A DNA stretch of 64,000 bases, from NCBI GenBank assembly GCA_963801035.1, contig CAWDDF010000009.1:62001-126000 (forward strand). Direction: 5' to 3'. The stretch is from JACCZX01 sp963801035. Its GTDB lineage: Bacteria > Pseudomonadota > Gammaproteobacteria > Burkholderiales > Burkholderiaceae_F. Of this stretch, positions 15,970-24,719 are shown piece by piece; position 1 is the stretch's first letter, and the number at the start of each line of letters is the position of its first letter. The position numbers and the translations under genes were made by a program. Below the pieces are notes generated by a model. It ran no database searches and was not told where the DNA came from. It worked only from the letters and a program-made list of their open reading frames with translations.

Positions 15970-16932
15970 ATGACACGGTTCGCAGAGCGCATTTTTCTCG
16001 CCTGCGCTCTCATCTGGTTGCCGGCCACGGCCCAAGGCCAGCCATTTCCCACCGGCCCGATAAGTCTCGTGATTCCGCTTGCCCCAGGTGATGCTGCGGA
16101 CATTGCCGCGCGCGCCTTGGCCGAAGAGATCTCGCGGCTGCTGAAGACACCGGTGCTCTCGATCAATCGCCCCGGCGCTGGAGGCGCGGTTGGCACCAAC
16201 GCGGTTGTCCAGGCCAGAAAGGACGGTCACACGATTCTCTTTGCACAAAACAGCGCGCTTACCTTTCGTGCCGTTCTCGAGCCACGGTCGGTTACCTACG
16301 ATGCGCTTCGGGATCTGGTGCCACTCGGCACTGCCTCACGCACGCCGACCATCCTCGTCGTGCGCAGCGACGCTCCGTACAGGAATTTCGTGGAGTTAAT
16401 CGAATTCGCGAAGAACAAACCGGGCCAGTTGCGCATTGGGCACCCTGGCTCGGGCTCGGTCGGTGATTTCTGCGTGCAGTTGATCAATGCGCTCACGGGT
16501 GCGGAACTCGTGCCGGTTCCCTATACCGGCGCTGCTCCCGCCATCGTTGCATTGCGCGGAGAACACATCGAAGGCGTTGTGCTGTCGCTCGGTGCACTGA
16601 GCGCCCACATCAAGTCAGGCGCGTTCCGGGGCCTTGTCGCTTCGAGCCGGTTTCCCGAGTCCGACATCCCGACGATGCGCGAACTCGGCTACCAAGGTGA
16701 ACTGTTCGGAATCTGGTTTAGCTTTCTTGCGCCTGCAGGGATCCCCGATGACACGCGGAGGGCCCTCGTCGGCGCAATCGAACAGGCGGTTAAAGCACCT
16801 GCTGTCACTGCAAGACTGGCGTCGCTCGGCATCTTGCAGAGTTACGCCACACCCGAGCAGACCGCGGCCGAGATTCGCGCGGAGTTCAAGCAGGTTGGCG
16901 AGATGGCAAGGAAGACCGGTTTGGTCAAATGA
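15970..16932 (+). CDS. Bug/TctC-family periplasmic solute-binding protein
   Basis: This 320-residue protein begins with a signal peptide (ending ATAQGQ) and continues with the Bug/TctC signature: PISLVIPLAPGDAADIAARALAEE, then VLSINRPGAGGAVGTNAVVQARKDGHT. Later segments such as LVPVPYTGAAPAIVALRG and the C-terminal FSFLAPAGIPDD are also characteristic. These periplasmic proteins bind carboxylates or aromatic acids for tripartite tricarboxylate transporters or for sensing, and they have expanded massively in Burkholderiales. No TctA or TctB gene is adjacent, so it is an orphan binding protein whose ligand cannot be read from sequence. It converges on the FAD monooxygenase gene; 28 bases separate the two stops. 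Confidence 0.92.
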   Translation: MTRFAERIFLACALIWLPATAQGQPFPTGPISLVIPLAPGDAADIAARALAEEISRLLKTPVLSINRPGAGGAVGTNAVVQARKDGHTILFAQNSALTFRAVLEPRSVTYDALRDLVPLGTASRTPTILVVRSDAPYRNFVELIEFAKNKPGQLRIGHPGSGSVGDFCVQLINALTGAELVPVPYTGAAPAIVALRGEHIEGVVLSLGALSAHIKSGAFRGLVASSRFPESDIPTMRELGYQGELFGIWFSFLAPAGIPDDTRRALVGAIEQAVKAPAVTARLASLGILQSYATPEQTAAEIRAEFKQVGEMARKTGLVK

Positions 16933-16960
16933 AGCCGGCCATGCAGACGCCGAAAAAGAT

Positions 16961-18145
16961 TTATCGCTGCAAGGCTGCCGCAGCGTTACGCGCATCCTGC
17001 AGCACGTCGTAGGAATAGAGATGCTTGCGGAATTCGGCGTGCGCGGCGAGTTGTGCGTCGCGGACTCTGAGGTCCGCGGCGGAGGAATCGAGACGCAGTC
17101 CATTTTGTCGGGCGCCCCGCTGAATCTCCCCCACACGCTCGCGACGTAATCGCTCGTAGGCGAGCAGCGCCGCAGGCACTGCCGATGGGTCCACTTGAGC
17201 CAGAATGGTGGCGAGCGCCATGCCGTCCTCGATCGATTGGTTGGCTCCCTGACCCAAATGCGGCAGCATCGGATGTGCCGCGTCGCCGAGCAACGTCAGC
17301 CGGCCATTGGTCCAGGTCGTTAGCGGCTCACGGTCGTAGAGCGCCCAGCGAAATGTCTTCTCGATTTGCTGCAGCACATTGCCGATGCGTGGATCCCAAC
17401 CTTCGAATTCGCGGCGCAGCATTGCTGGATCTCCGGGCGCGGACCACGATTCCTTCATCTCCTCATCGGCCGGTACGAACCCGACGTAGTTGACCATCGT
17501 TCCGTGGCGAACAGGAAAGACCAGGAAATGCCTGGACGGACCGGCCCACATTTGCCAACGGTCCATCGGCCAGTTCGGCAGGTGCTCGCGCGCGACCAGA
17601 CCTCGATAACAAATGGTGCCGTGAAAGACGGGCTTCGAAGGCGGAAAGACGTAAGGGCGCAGCTCGGAATGTATTCCGTCGGCGGCAACCACAACTCCGG
17701 CCTCGGCGGTGACGCCGTTGGCGAACTTGACGCGGGCTACGTCGCCGTTCTGCTCAAAGCCGATCGCACGGTGGGCGGTATGAACGATCCCGGCGGGGAG
17801 ATTAGCCGCGAGGAAATCGACAAAGTCGGCGCGGTGCATGCCGAAGGCAGCGTTCCATCCGTAGGCATCCGACACCTGCACCGGAGCGATCGGCGTACCG
17901 TCGTGGCGAAAGTAGTGGGAGCCCGGACCCACTCTCGCGCCCCATTTCTCGACGGCGGGCCCGAGACCCACACGCTCGAGCTGGCGCACCGCATTCGGTG
18001 TCACAAACACGCCAGCGCCGACTTCGCCGAGTGCGAAGGCCTGTTCATAAACCGAAACGCGCAGCCCCTGCGCGATCAGCGCATTGGCGGCGAACAAGCC
18101 GCCGATGCCGCCGCCGATGATCAGTACGTTGGGCCGCGATGCCAT
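16961..18145 (-). CDS. FAD-dependent aromatic hydroxylase (salicylate/3-hydroxybenzoate hydroxylase-like)
   Basis: This 394-residue protein is a class A flavin monooxygenase. The FAD dinucleotide motif is VLIIGGGIGGLFAANAL at about 5-21, the DG motif is VAADGIHSELR near 155, and the GD motif LLGDAAHPMLPHLGQGANQ lies near 285. Length and motifs fit salicylate 1-monooxygenase and 3-hydroxybenzoate 6-hydroxylase, which hydroxylate aromatic acids with NAD(P)H and oxygen. No ring-cleavage genes are near, so the substrate remains open. The neighbouring, convergent Bug protein could supply an aromatic acid, but that is conjecture. The start overlaps the region upstream of the divergent serine hydrolase. 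Confidence 0.88.
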   Translation of the reverse strand: MASRPNVLIIGGGIGGLFAANALIAQGLRVSVYEQAFALGEVGAGVFVTPNAVRQLERVGLGPAVEKWGARVGPGSHYFRHDGTPIAPVQVSDAYGWNAAFGMHRADFVDFLAANLPAGIVHTAHRAIGFEQNGDVARVKFANGVTAEAGVVVAADGIHSELRPYVFPPSKPVFHGTICYRGLVAREHLPNWPMDRWQMWAGPSRHFLVFPVRHGTMVNYVGFVPADEEMKESWSAPGDPAMLRREFEGWDPRIGNVLQQIEKTFRWALYDREPLTTWTNGRLTLLGDAAHPMLPHLGQGANQSIEDGMALATILAQVDPSAVPAALLAYERLRRERVGEIQRGARQNGLRLDSSAADLRVRDAQLAAHAEFRKHLYSYDVLQDARNAAAALQR

Positions 18146-18199
18146 ATCACTCTCTAAAATGGTTCAACACAGCATTGTGCGTGCACGACAGGTGCGGAC

Positions 18200-18314
18200 G
18201 AAAGCGGACCTTGTTTAGGCGTTCGATGGTTGCGCTGACTATCATGAATGTCATGCAGCACTTGATGGAGCAATTGAGCGAAGCAATCACGTTTGCGCAG
18301 TCGCACGAGATTCC
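18200..18314 (+). repeat. Dispersed repeat, copy C (within the serine hydrolase 5' region)
   Basis: This copy spans the leader and first codons of the serine hydrolase gene and is the probable source of copy B (15820-15934). It includes AAGCGGACCTTGT, TTCGATGGTTGCGCTGAC and the conserved ATGCAGCACTTGATGGAGCA. It also resembles copies A and D in the part encoding MEQLSEAITFAQ. Confidence 0.65.
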
Positions 18315-19317
18315 GTGGCCGCGCGATCCGAAAGCTGACCTCGAACGTTGGGGCGTCCACCACGATGACCCGCCGCCGTTCAACCGTCTGCGCGGGCCCG
18401 TGCATCCGCGCGGTGGCGTCTCCGGCGTAATCCGTGTGCGCGGCGAGGAAGTCGCCGCGTGGGGCGAACCCGATCGCGCGGACCAGACTTTCAGCGTCGC
18501 GAAGACTTACCTCGCGCTGCTCGCAGGCATCGCTCATTCGCGCGGGCTGCTCGAACCAGGCGAGCGCGTCAGCGATCGGCTGCCGGGCATCGGCTTCGAT
18601 TCAGCGCACAACCGCGCGATCACGTGGGAGCACCTGCTCACACAGACCAGCGAATGGCAGGGCGAATGTTTCGGCATGCCCGACCAGGTAGAGCACTACC
18701 GGCACGTGTCTCACGACCCCAAGCCGGCCGCGGGCAAGAAAGGAGAGCTTCGTCCGCTACGCGAGCCGGGCACCTATTGGGAATACAACGACGTGCGCAT
18801 CAACCAGCTCTCGTTGGCGTTGCTGCACCTCTTCAAGCGGCCGCTGCCGGAAGTGTTTCTCGAAAGCGTGTTGCGGCCGATCGGCGGCGGCCGCGATTTT
18901 CAATGGGAGGGCTACGACGACGCGTGGGTTGAGATCGACGGCCAGCGCATGCAGTCGGTTCCCGGTGGCACGCACTGGGGCGGCGGCGTGAAGATCAGCG
19001 CGCGGGATCAGGCGCGCATCGGTCAACTGCTGCTGGACGGCGGCGCGCATCAAGGCCGGCAGATCATTCCGCGCGAGTGGGTGCAACGCATGCACGAACC
19101 CTATGCGGTGGCGCCGTTCTACGGCTGGCTCACATGGCTCAATCGCGACGGGCGCCTGTTCGCCGATGCCTCGCGCGCGAGCTGGTTCATGTTCGGCGCG
19201 GGTGGCCACATGGTGTGGATCGATCCTGACAACGAAGCGGTGGTCGTTGCACGCTGGCTCGATGGAGCGCACTCGGCGGGCTTCGTGCGGCGCGTAGCAG
19301 AGGCGTTTGGGAGTTAG
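18253..19317 (+). CDS. Serine hydrolase of the class C beta-lactamase/penicillin-binding family
   Basis: The product is about 354 residues. The catalytic Ser-x-x-Lys motif is TFSVAKTYLALLAG, the Tyr motif is in YWEYNDVRINQLSLALL, and a late GGxMVW segment (GAGGHMVWIDPDNEAVVVARW) corresponds to the third box. This is the general beta-lactamase-related (DUF3089-free) esterase/peptidase fold, with no signal peptide, so a cytoplasmic esterase or amidase is more likely than a true beta-lactamase. In-frame ATGs occur at 18226, 18244, 18253 and 18265; I choose 18253 because the sequence from there is the part conserved in the repeat copies, but none has a strong ribosome-binding site. The upstream gene is divergent. 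Confidence 0.82.
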   Translation: MQHLMEQLSEAITFAQSHEIPWPRDPKADLERWGVHHDDPPPFNRLRGPVHPRGGVSGVIRVRGEEVAAWGEPDRADQTFSVAKTYLALLAGIAHSRGLLEPGERVSDRLPGIGFDSAHNRAITWEHLLTQTSEWQGECFGMPDQVEHYRHVSHDPKPAAGKKGELRPLREPGTYWEYNDVRINQLSLALLHLFKRPLPEVFLESVLRPIGGGRDFQWEGYDDAWVEIDGQRMQSVPGGTHWGGGVKISARDQARIGQLLLDGGAHQGRQIIPREWVQRMHEPYAVAPFYGWLTWLNRDGRLFADASRASWFMFGAGGHMVWIDPDNEAVVVARWLDGAHSAGFVRRVAEAFGS

Positions 19318-20095
19318 TCGCCGATCCGCTCATGTTCCTAGGGTCCAGAGCTGTCATGACCAGTGTCTGGAATCGGCCATAACCAGTCGTTTGGTCACTT
19401 GCTTCAATTCGCCCGAAGCGGACCAAGCGAACTGCGTCAACTGCCTCGGAGCGGACCTTTGGCGCGAATCAGTTCGACGCCATATCATGAACGGTGCTCG
19501 CTAACTCAATCGTCAGGTGCGCGCCAGGCACATTGCTCATAGCGCTGCGCCAATCGGCTGAGCTGGACGCTCGCGAGCGGCGCGCCGGCAATCAAAGAGG
19601 CCCGCACAACGCGAGTTGCCGGGCCTCATGCCGAGTTCCAGACTTCCGGTGAAGCGCAGGAGTCCTGCGCGGCGAAATTTGCGGCCTTTAGGGGTCGATG
19701 GAGCTTCTTTCGGCAAGGATGAGCATCCCCCTTCGGCCCGCCACTGTCAATGCAATTTCATGGCGCTACGCCAACGGCTGCCTGCCATCGCTATTGAGCA
19801 ACGTGGAAGAACGTCCGCCTATGAGCGTCGTCGTTGCTCGCCGTGCACTTGCCCCGAGGCCATCCAGCGTCGCTAGGCAGACCATTAACTGTCATGTGGA
19901 GGTCTGCTGCGGTCGTTAGCCTTAAGTCGCGAATCGGCGAGGAGCGGACTTCGCCGCTTCCGCCCGCTTACCGTAAAGCGGGCGGCCAAGTAGTCAGTTG
20001 CATCGCAGCTACACTGCACCGGATAAGCGACGCAGCTTGCGTCTCGGTCAGGGACCCAGCGCCCTTCCTCTGGGAAACATCTGGAGGAAGTCGCA
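19318..20095. other. Long intergenic region, no supported gene
   Basis: Nearly 780 bases separate the serine hydrolase from the ABM-domain protein. Several short frames exist (for example 19616-19876 and 19834-20373), but they are Arg/Cys/Pro-rich, lack ribosome-binding sites and resemble nothing. The region has a strong hairpin (see 19597-19627) and scattered GCGGACC/GCGGACT words that also occur in other spacers of this window. It looks like decayed sequence. Confidence 0.5.
19597..19627. terminator. Strong hairpin, possible terminator or structured repeat
   Basis: The arms GAGGCCCG (19597-19604) and CGGGCCTC (19620-19627) pair perfectly, and inner CAAC/GTTG can extend the stem around a GCGA loop. 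It is about 280 bases downstream of the serine hydrolase stop. There is no T run after the stem on either strand, so Rho-independent termination is uncertain. Confidence 0.4.
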
Positions 20096-20485
20096 ATGCA
20101 CATTTTCGCAAGGGCTCTGGCCCTCATCTTCGTTGTCAGCGGCCTCGGTGTGATCTGCGCGCCCAACGCGCTCGCTGCCGACGAACCCATCATCGTCGTT
20201 GTGCGACTCTTCCCCGCGGAGGGACGCGAGGACGAAGCGCAGGCGCGGCTGGCCAAGCTGGTGAAGTTCGTCCCGGCGAACAACCCGGGCGTGACTTTCC
20301 GACTACATCAATCGACCAAGAAGCCGATCGTGTTTCTTCTCTACGAAACGTTCCCGACGCAAGCCGCATTTGACAGTCAGCCCAAGACGGTACTTCCCGC
20401 GTTCGTCAAGGAGCACGGAGCAACGCCGGAGGGTTTGTGGGCACGGCCAAATGAGGTCGAGCTTTATCGCATGACGACCGACTAG
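20096..20485 (+). CDS. Exported antibiotic-biosynthesis-monooxygenase (ABM) domain protein
   Basis: This 129-residue protein has a signal peptide (MHIFARALALIFVV through ALAA) and a single ABM ferredoxin-like domain of about 95 residues: IIVVVRLFPAEGREDEAQARL, then TFRLHQSTKKPIVFLLYETFPTQAAFDSQPKT and the C-terminal EVELYRMTT. The domain is shared by YgiN-type quinol monooxygenases and heme-degrading enzymes, which are usually cytoplasmic dimers; export is unusual but occurs. A strong GGAGGAAG ribosome-binding sequence lies eight bases before the ATG. No partner genes are evident. Confidence 0.85.
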   Translation: MHIFARALALIFVVSGLGVICAPNALAADEPIIVVVRLFPAEGREDEAQARLAKLVKFVPANNPGVTFRLHQSTKKPIVFLLYETFPTQAAFDSQPKTVLPAFVKEHGATPEGLWARPNEVELYRMTTD

Positions 20486-20720
20486 GTTTCGCCAGCCTCA
20501 ATATCGCTTTCAAGGGTCGTCGAAGCGACTGCTTTCGGCAGCTGCTGACGGCTGCTATGGGTCGAGAGCTGTCATCGTTTCATGGCACAGGCGGCCAGAA
20601 TGAGGCGTCTCGAAGAAATGGCCAACGGTTCGGAAGCGGACGTCACTCGAGATTACGAGTGGTTCACTGCATTGTTTTCATTTTTTCAAAACCGACACTG
20701 CTGAGCGCACGCTGGCGCAC

Positions 20721-20945
20721 CCGCTCAGCGGCTGCCATGCCGATGCGTAGTGCCCTCCGCGCCGCGGTAGTGGTCACGCAACACGTCACGGCCAAAATCA
20801 CCTTCGAAGTCGCGCCACACAGAGTGGATGTGGTTGCCGCCCCAGCGGCTTTGCACGGGCAGCGTTGCGGCTGACGATGTCACCAAAGGGCGTGTATCGA
20901 AGATCGCGCGCTTCCGTTGAGCCAGGGTGAGACTTGCGAGCCACT
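20721..20945 (-). pseudogene. Internally deleted fragment of a DUF3500 gene
   Basis: Both ends match the full DUF3500 gene at 29365-30417. On the minus strand one part encodes QWLASLTLAQRKRAIFDTRP, and the other encodes GGNHIHSVWRDFEGDFGRD followed by VLRDHYRGAEGT, the C-terminus of the full protein. About 235 bases that separate these parts in the full gene (roughly 29483-29718) are missing, with CCC at the junction, and small indels put the two parts in different frames. The rest of the 5' portion of the gene is absent. It is therefore a decayed duplicate. Confidence 0.8.
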
Positions 20946-21109
20946 GTCGTCCGTTTTGCTGATGCCTTAGTAAGCTACTTGGCTGATCAACATCGCTTGC
21001 CGTGTTCAAGCGCGCACGCTCCAGGTCTAAACGGCTGGCGAACGGCCAGTTAATGTTTCGTTAATTTGGGCTTTCTAGCATCCCTCGCAAATCACGGAAG
21101 GGATGCAGC

Positions 21110-21745
21110 ATGGACGCTGCTTTATCGATAGGTGCCGCCGCCGGCGCGCATGCGACGTTGCCGGCGCTCACGATACGCCGCGCGCCGGCGCGGCTCGAAC
21201 GGATCGATCCCCTACATCCACATCGGGCATCGTGCGAGGAGTTCGTCGCTGCCCAGTTTCAGCACGCGTATGGCGCACGCATCGTCCACTTTTCCCCGTA
21301 TCTGCTCGGTGTACGCGATGCGCTCGCGCGCTTTCGGGCCGCTGCCGGCTACACATCCGCGGACAGCCGTACGCTCTTTCTCGAGCAATATTTAGGGGCA
21401 CCAATCGAGGCCGAATTAGGGCGGCTGCGCGGGCACCCTATCCGACGCGAATCGATCGCCGAGGTCGGCAATCTGGCGGCTCGATCCGCGGGAATGGCGC
21501 GAGTTCTAATCCCGCTACTTGCTTGTTATCTGCACAAACTCAGGTACGAGTGGGTTGTATTCACCGCGACGCGTGGGGTACGCAACACGTTCGCACGCTT
21601 GGGTCTGTACCCGCTCGCTATAGCTCGCGCCGATCCCACACGGCTCGCCGATCGTGATGCAGCGTGGGGTAGCTATTACGCCAATGACCCGATCGTGATG
21701 GCCGGCAAGATCAGCCACGGCGTGCGCCTTTCGTTGCCGACATGA
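21110..21745 (+). CDS. Thermostable-hemolysin family protein (GNAT-like acyltransferase fold)
   Basis: The 211-residue protein matches the thermostable hemolysin family along its length. Landmarks are HRASCEEFVAAQFQHAYGA near 41-59, TLFLEQYLGAPIE, the family core EVGNLAARSAGMARVLIPLLACYLHKL near 127-152, then VVFTATRGVRNTFARLGL and WGSYYANDPIVMAG. The family was named from a Vibrio hemolysin but belongs to the GNAT acyltransferase superfamily, so an acyl-transfer role is plausible. It is the first gene of a tightly overlapping set; its TGA overlaps the ATG of the acyl-adenylating enzyme. The start at 21110 has GGAAGGGA upstream. The 350 bases before it contain no gene and may hold the operon promoter. 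Confidence 0.88.
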   Translation: MDAALSIGAAAGAHATLPALTIRRAPARLERIDPLHPHRASCEEFVAAQFQHAYGARIVHFSPYLLGVRDALARFRAAAGYTSADSRTLFLEQYLGAPIEAELGRLRGHPIRRESIAEVGNLAARSAGMARVLIPLLACYLHKLRYEWVVFTATRGVRNTFARLGLYPLAIARADPTRLADRDAAWGSYYANDPIVMAGKISHGVRLSLPT

Positions 21746-23202
21746 CTATGTCGCCACGTCCCGCGCTCTGTGGAGCGCACCAAACTCTGAGCGCCGCGGA
21801 AGTTGCAGCTCGTGTAGCGCAGCTCGCCGCATCGCTGCGCGCTCTGCGGCCACGTGTACGAATGCTCGGTGTCATCGCCGACAACATGCCCGAGTGGATC
21901 GTCATCGATCTTGCCGCCCAACGCGCCGGCGTTAGTCTAGTTCCGCTGCCGGGATTTTTCACGCTTGCTCAGATGAAGCATGCCGTCGATACAACGGGTA
22001 TGGATGCGCTCTTCTGTGCAATGCCGGAAATGGCTGTTGCGCTCGGCTTTGAGCGTAAAACGCTGGAGGGTGCGGAGCTGCCGTGGTTCAGGCGCGACGC
22101 GCAACCCGTTGCCGTTCCGGTCGGTACATCGAAAATCACCTTCACTTCGGGAACGACTGGAGCTCCGAAGGGCGTTTGCTTGAGCGCGGGGCAGCAACGT
22201 GCGGTCGCGGTGGCGCTCGTCCAAGCGACGAGCCACATTCGTATCGAGCGGCATTTGTCGCTGTTGCCGCTGTCAGTGCTGCTCGAAAACGTTGCCGGCG
22301 TCACGGCGCCGCGGCTTGCCCTCGCGACGTGTTGCGTGCCACCGCTCGCCGAGGTCGGCGTTCTTGGAGCAACCGAGTTCGATCCGCTCATATGCCTCGA
22401 CGCGATCGAGCGCTGGCAAGCGGACAGCGTGATCCTGCTGCCGCAGATGTTGCTCGCGCTGACCGCTGCGCTCGAGGCGGGCGTGCCGCGGCCATCGACG
22501 CTGCGCTTCGCTGCAGTCGGCGGCGCGAAAGTCGCGCCTGCACTGATAGCGCGTGCGCGCGCGGTTGGGTTGCCTGCTTATGAAGGCTACGGACTATCAG
22601 AATGTGCGTCGGTCGTTGCGCTGAATGTGCCGGGAGCAGACCGGCCCGGAAGCGTCGGCCGTGCGCTTTCGCACGTCGACGTTCGCATCAACGACAACCA
22701 CGAGATCGAAGTCGCTCAGTCAGATCGTCTTGGCTACCTGGGTGTGGAAGCGCGCGCAGGCAAATGGCTGCACACCGGCGATCTCGGACGCATCGATGAG
22801 GATGGCTTCTTACACATCGAGGGACGCCACAAGCACCAATTGATCACATCGTTCGGGCGCAATGTCGCGCCGGAATGGCCGGAAGCCGAGCTGATCTCAA
22901 CTGCTGTCATCGCGCAAGCGGCGGTGTTCGGCGAAGCGCGACCGCGTCTTTGTGCAGTCATCGTTCCACGCTCGCACGCAGTCACCGATGCTGCGATCGA
23001 CGCCGCGGTGCGCGTCGCCAATCATCAGCTTCCGGACTATGCGCAGATTGCGCACTGGATTCGTGCTCCGGAAGCCTTTTCGGCTCGCAATGGGCTCGCA
23101 ACGCCGAACCGGCGCGTACGTCGCGATGCCGTTTGGAAACACTACCGTGCACGTCTCGAATCTCTCTATGAAACTAACTCCGATGTCGGCGCCTTTCTTT
23201 GA
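21742..23202 (+). CDS. AMP-dependent acyl synthetase/ligase (ANL superfamily)
   Basis: This 486-residue enzyme begins at ATG 21742, overlapping the upstream stop. The ANL motifs are the P-loop-like KITFTSGTTGAPKG at about 131-144, YEGYGLSE near 285, and the late HTGDLGRIDEDGFLHIEGRHKHQLITSFGRN. Such enzymes activate carboxylates as acyl-adenylates, usually passing them to CoA or a carrier. It is shorter than typical fatty acyl-CoA ligases (about 550). Near the C-terminus, where the catalytic A10 Lys normally sits in a PxxxxGK motif, the sequence is NGLATPNRRVRRDAV with Arg in place of GK. That may mean adenylation with altered chemistry, or a handover of the acyl-AMP to the neighbouring acyltransferase-like protein. 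Its end overlaps the next gene. Confidence 0.9.
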   Translation: MTMSPRPALCGAHQTLSAAEVAARVAQLAASLRALRPRVRMLGVIADNMPEWIVIDLAAQRAGVSLVPLPGFFTLAQMKHAVDTTGMDALFCAMPEMAVALGFERKTLEGAELPWFRRDAQPVAVPVGTSKITFTSGTTGAPKGVCLSAGQQRAVAVALVQATSHIRIERHLSLLPLSVLLENVAGVTAPRLALATCCVPPLAEVGVLGATEFDPLICLDAIERWQADSVILLPQMLLALTAALEAGVPRPSTLRFAAVGGAKVAPALIARARAVGLPAYEGYGLSECASVVALNVPGADRPGSVGRALSHVDVRINDNHEIEVAQSDRLGYLGVEARAGKWLHTGDLGRIDEDGFLHIEGRHKHQLITSFGRNVAPEWPEAELISTAVIAQAAVFGEARPRLCAVIVPRSHAVTDAAIDAAVRVANHQLPDYAQIAHWIRAPEAFSARNGLATPNRRVRRDAVWKHYRARLESLYETNSDVGAFL

Positions 23203-23865
23203 AGTACTCCAACAGCACACCGCCGCCGAGCGCGACGATCTGTTTTCGATTCCGATCATCCGCGACGCGCTCGCCGGCCGAGTCACGCGCGAGCAGTACA
23301 TCGCGTTTCTGACCGAGGCTTATCACCACGTGAAGCACACCGTGCCGCTGTTAATGGCGTGCGGCAGCCGGCTGCCCGAATCAGCGGGCTGGCTGCGCGC
23401 GGCGGTCGTGGAATACATCGGCGAAGAGAGCGGCCACGAAGAATGGATACTCGGCGATATCGCGGCGGCCGGTGGTGATGCAAATGCAGTACGCAACGGC
23501 GCGCGGGGCATGAGACCGAGTTGATGGTCGCCTACGTCTATGACTTCATCGCGCGCCGCAATCCGATGGGCTTCTTCGGCATGGTGTACGTGCTCGAAGG
23601 CACCAGCGTTGCGCTTGCAACCAATGCCGCACACGTCCTACGCCATGAGCTGGCGCTGCCACCCGAGGCGTTCACCTATCTGACGTCGCACGGCACACTC
23701 GACCAACAACACATGCGCTTTTTCGCTGAGCTGATGGATCGAGTCGAGTCGCCGTTCGATCAGGCCGCGATCACGCACGTTGCCAATCGCGTGTATCGCT
23801 TGTACGGCGGCATTTTCCGTGCGCTGCCGCGCCTGGATGCGCCGCGCGCATGGAGGGCCGCATGA
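23168..23865 (+). pseudogene. TenA/heme-oxygenase-like diiron oxidase, interrupted by a one-base deletion
   Basis: The protein would be about 232 residues. The first frame covers MSAPFFEVLQQHT onward, with candidate metal ligands Glu50 and His57 in an E-x6-H motif (TEAYHHVKHT) and E-x2-H in GEESGHEEW. It then goes out of frame at 23504-23509, where one base is missing. The next frame resumes with HETELMVAYVYDFIARRNPMGFFGMVYVLEGT and ends with LDQQHMRFF, which supplies the last ligands. Relatives include UndA-type fatty acid decarboxylases and other heme-oxygenase-like diiron oxidases. The gene overlaps the ligase gene upstream, and its TGA overlaps the SDR start. ATG 23183 is an alternative start. 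An assembly error is plausible because the surrounding operon is intact. Confidence 0.82.
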
Positions 23866-24719
23866 GCGCAGCTTCGTACCGCGTGCTTCTGACCGGAGCC
23901 GGCGGCGGCATCGGCGCGGCGATCGCCGCGACGCTTGCGCCGCTCTCGGAATCGATGTTGCTTGTTGGTCGCGACGCGGAGCGCTTAGCGCGCGTCGAAC
24001 AGACCATCGCGCGGCCGGGCCTCACATGCCGCTGCTTAATTGCTGATCTCACAAGCGTCGCTGGGCGCGATTGCATCGCGCGAGCGGCGACCGAGCTGCC
24101 GCACGGCGTCAACCTGCTAATTAACAACGCCGGCACCAACGAGTTCGCCTGGTTCGTCGACCAGAGCGACGAGGCAATCACACGCATCCTCGGCGTTAAC
24201 GCACTGGCGCCGATGTTGCTGACGCGCCGGCTGCTGCCGCTGCTCCAACTGCAACCGGCTGCGACCATCATCAACGTGGGTTCGATTTACGGTTATCTCG
24301 GCTATCCCGGCTGCACCAGCTACAGCGCAAGCAAGTTTGCGTTGCGCGGGTTCACCGAAGCATTGCGTCGCGAATTGGCGGATGGGCCAGTACGCGTTGT
24401 CTACTTCGCTCCGCGCGCGACGCGCACCGCGTTAAACAGCGACGCACTGATCGCGCTCAACGAGGAACTCGGCACCGCGATGGACTCGCCGGCAAAGGTG
24501 GCCGATGAATTGGTGCGACTGTTGCAAAAGCCTGCGAGTGAGCGGCTGCTCGGAATGCCGGAGAAGCTATTCGCTCGCTTGAATCAAATCGTTCCGGCGC
24601 TCGTCGACGGCGCGCTGCGTAAGAAGTTGGCGGTCATACGCAACTACGCGAGCGGCCGCGTCGCGCCGCCGCCACGACCCACTACATCTTTTCATGTTTC
24701 TGAAGGAGGTTCGTTGTGA
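23862..24719 (+). CDS. Short-chain dehydrogenase/reductase
   Basis: I use ATG 23862, preceded by GGAGGG and overlapping the upstream stop; the frame is open 12 bases further. The 285-residue product has the SDR cofactor motif LLTGAGGGIGAA (about 9-20), NNAG near 91, catalytic Ser in INVGSIYGYLG near 139, and YSASK near 155. The Pro-Gly of the classical PG motif is replaced by FAPRAT. The C-terminal extension (RLNQIVPALVDGALRKKLAVIRNYA) is longer than in minimal SDRs and hydrophobic enough to touch a membrane. It should reduce or oxidise a carbonyl/alcohol in the product of the pathway. It is translationally coupled on both sides. Confidence 0.9.
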   Translation: MSAASYRVLLTGAGGGIGAAIAATLAPLSESMLLVGRDAERLARVEQTIARPGLTCRCLIADLTSVAGRDCIARAATELPHGVNLLINNAGTNEFAWFVDQSDEAITRILGVNALAPMLLTRRLLPLLQLQPAATIINVGSIYGYLGYPGCTSYSASKFALRGFTEALRRELADGPVRVVYFAPRATRTALNSDALIALNEELGTAMDSPAKVADELVRLLQKPASERLLGMPEKLFARLNQIVPALVDGALRKKLAVIRNYASGRVAPPPRPTTSFHVSEGGSL

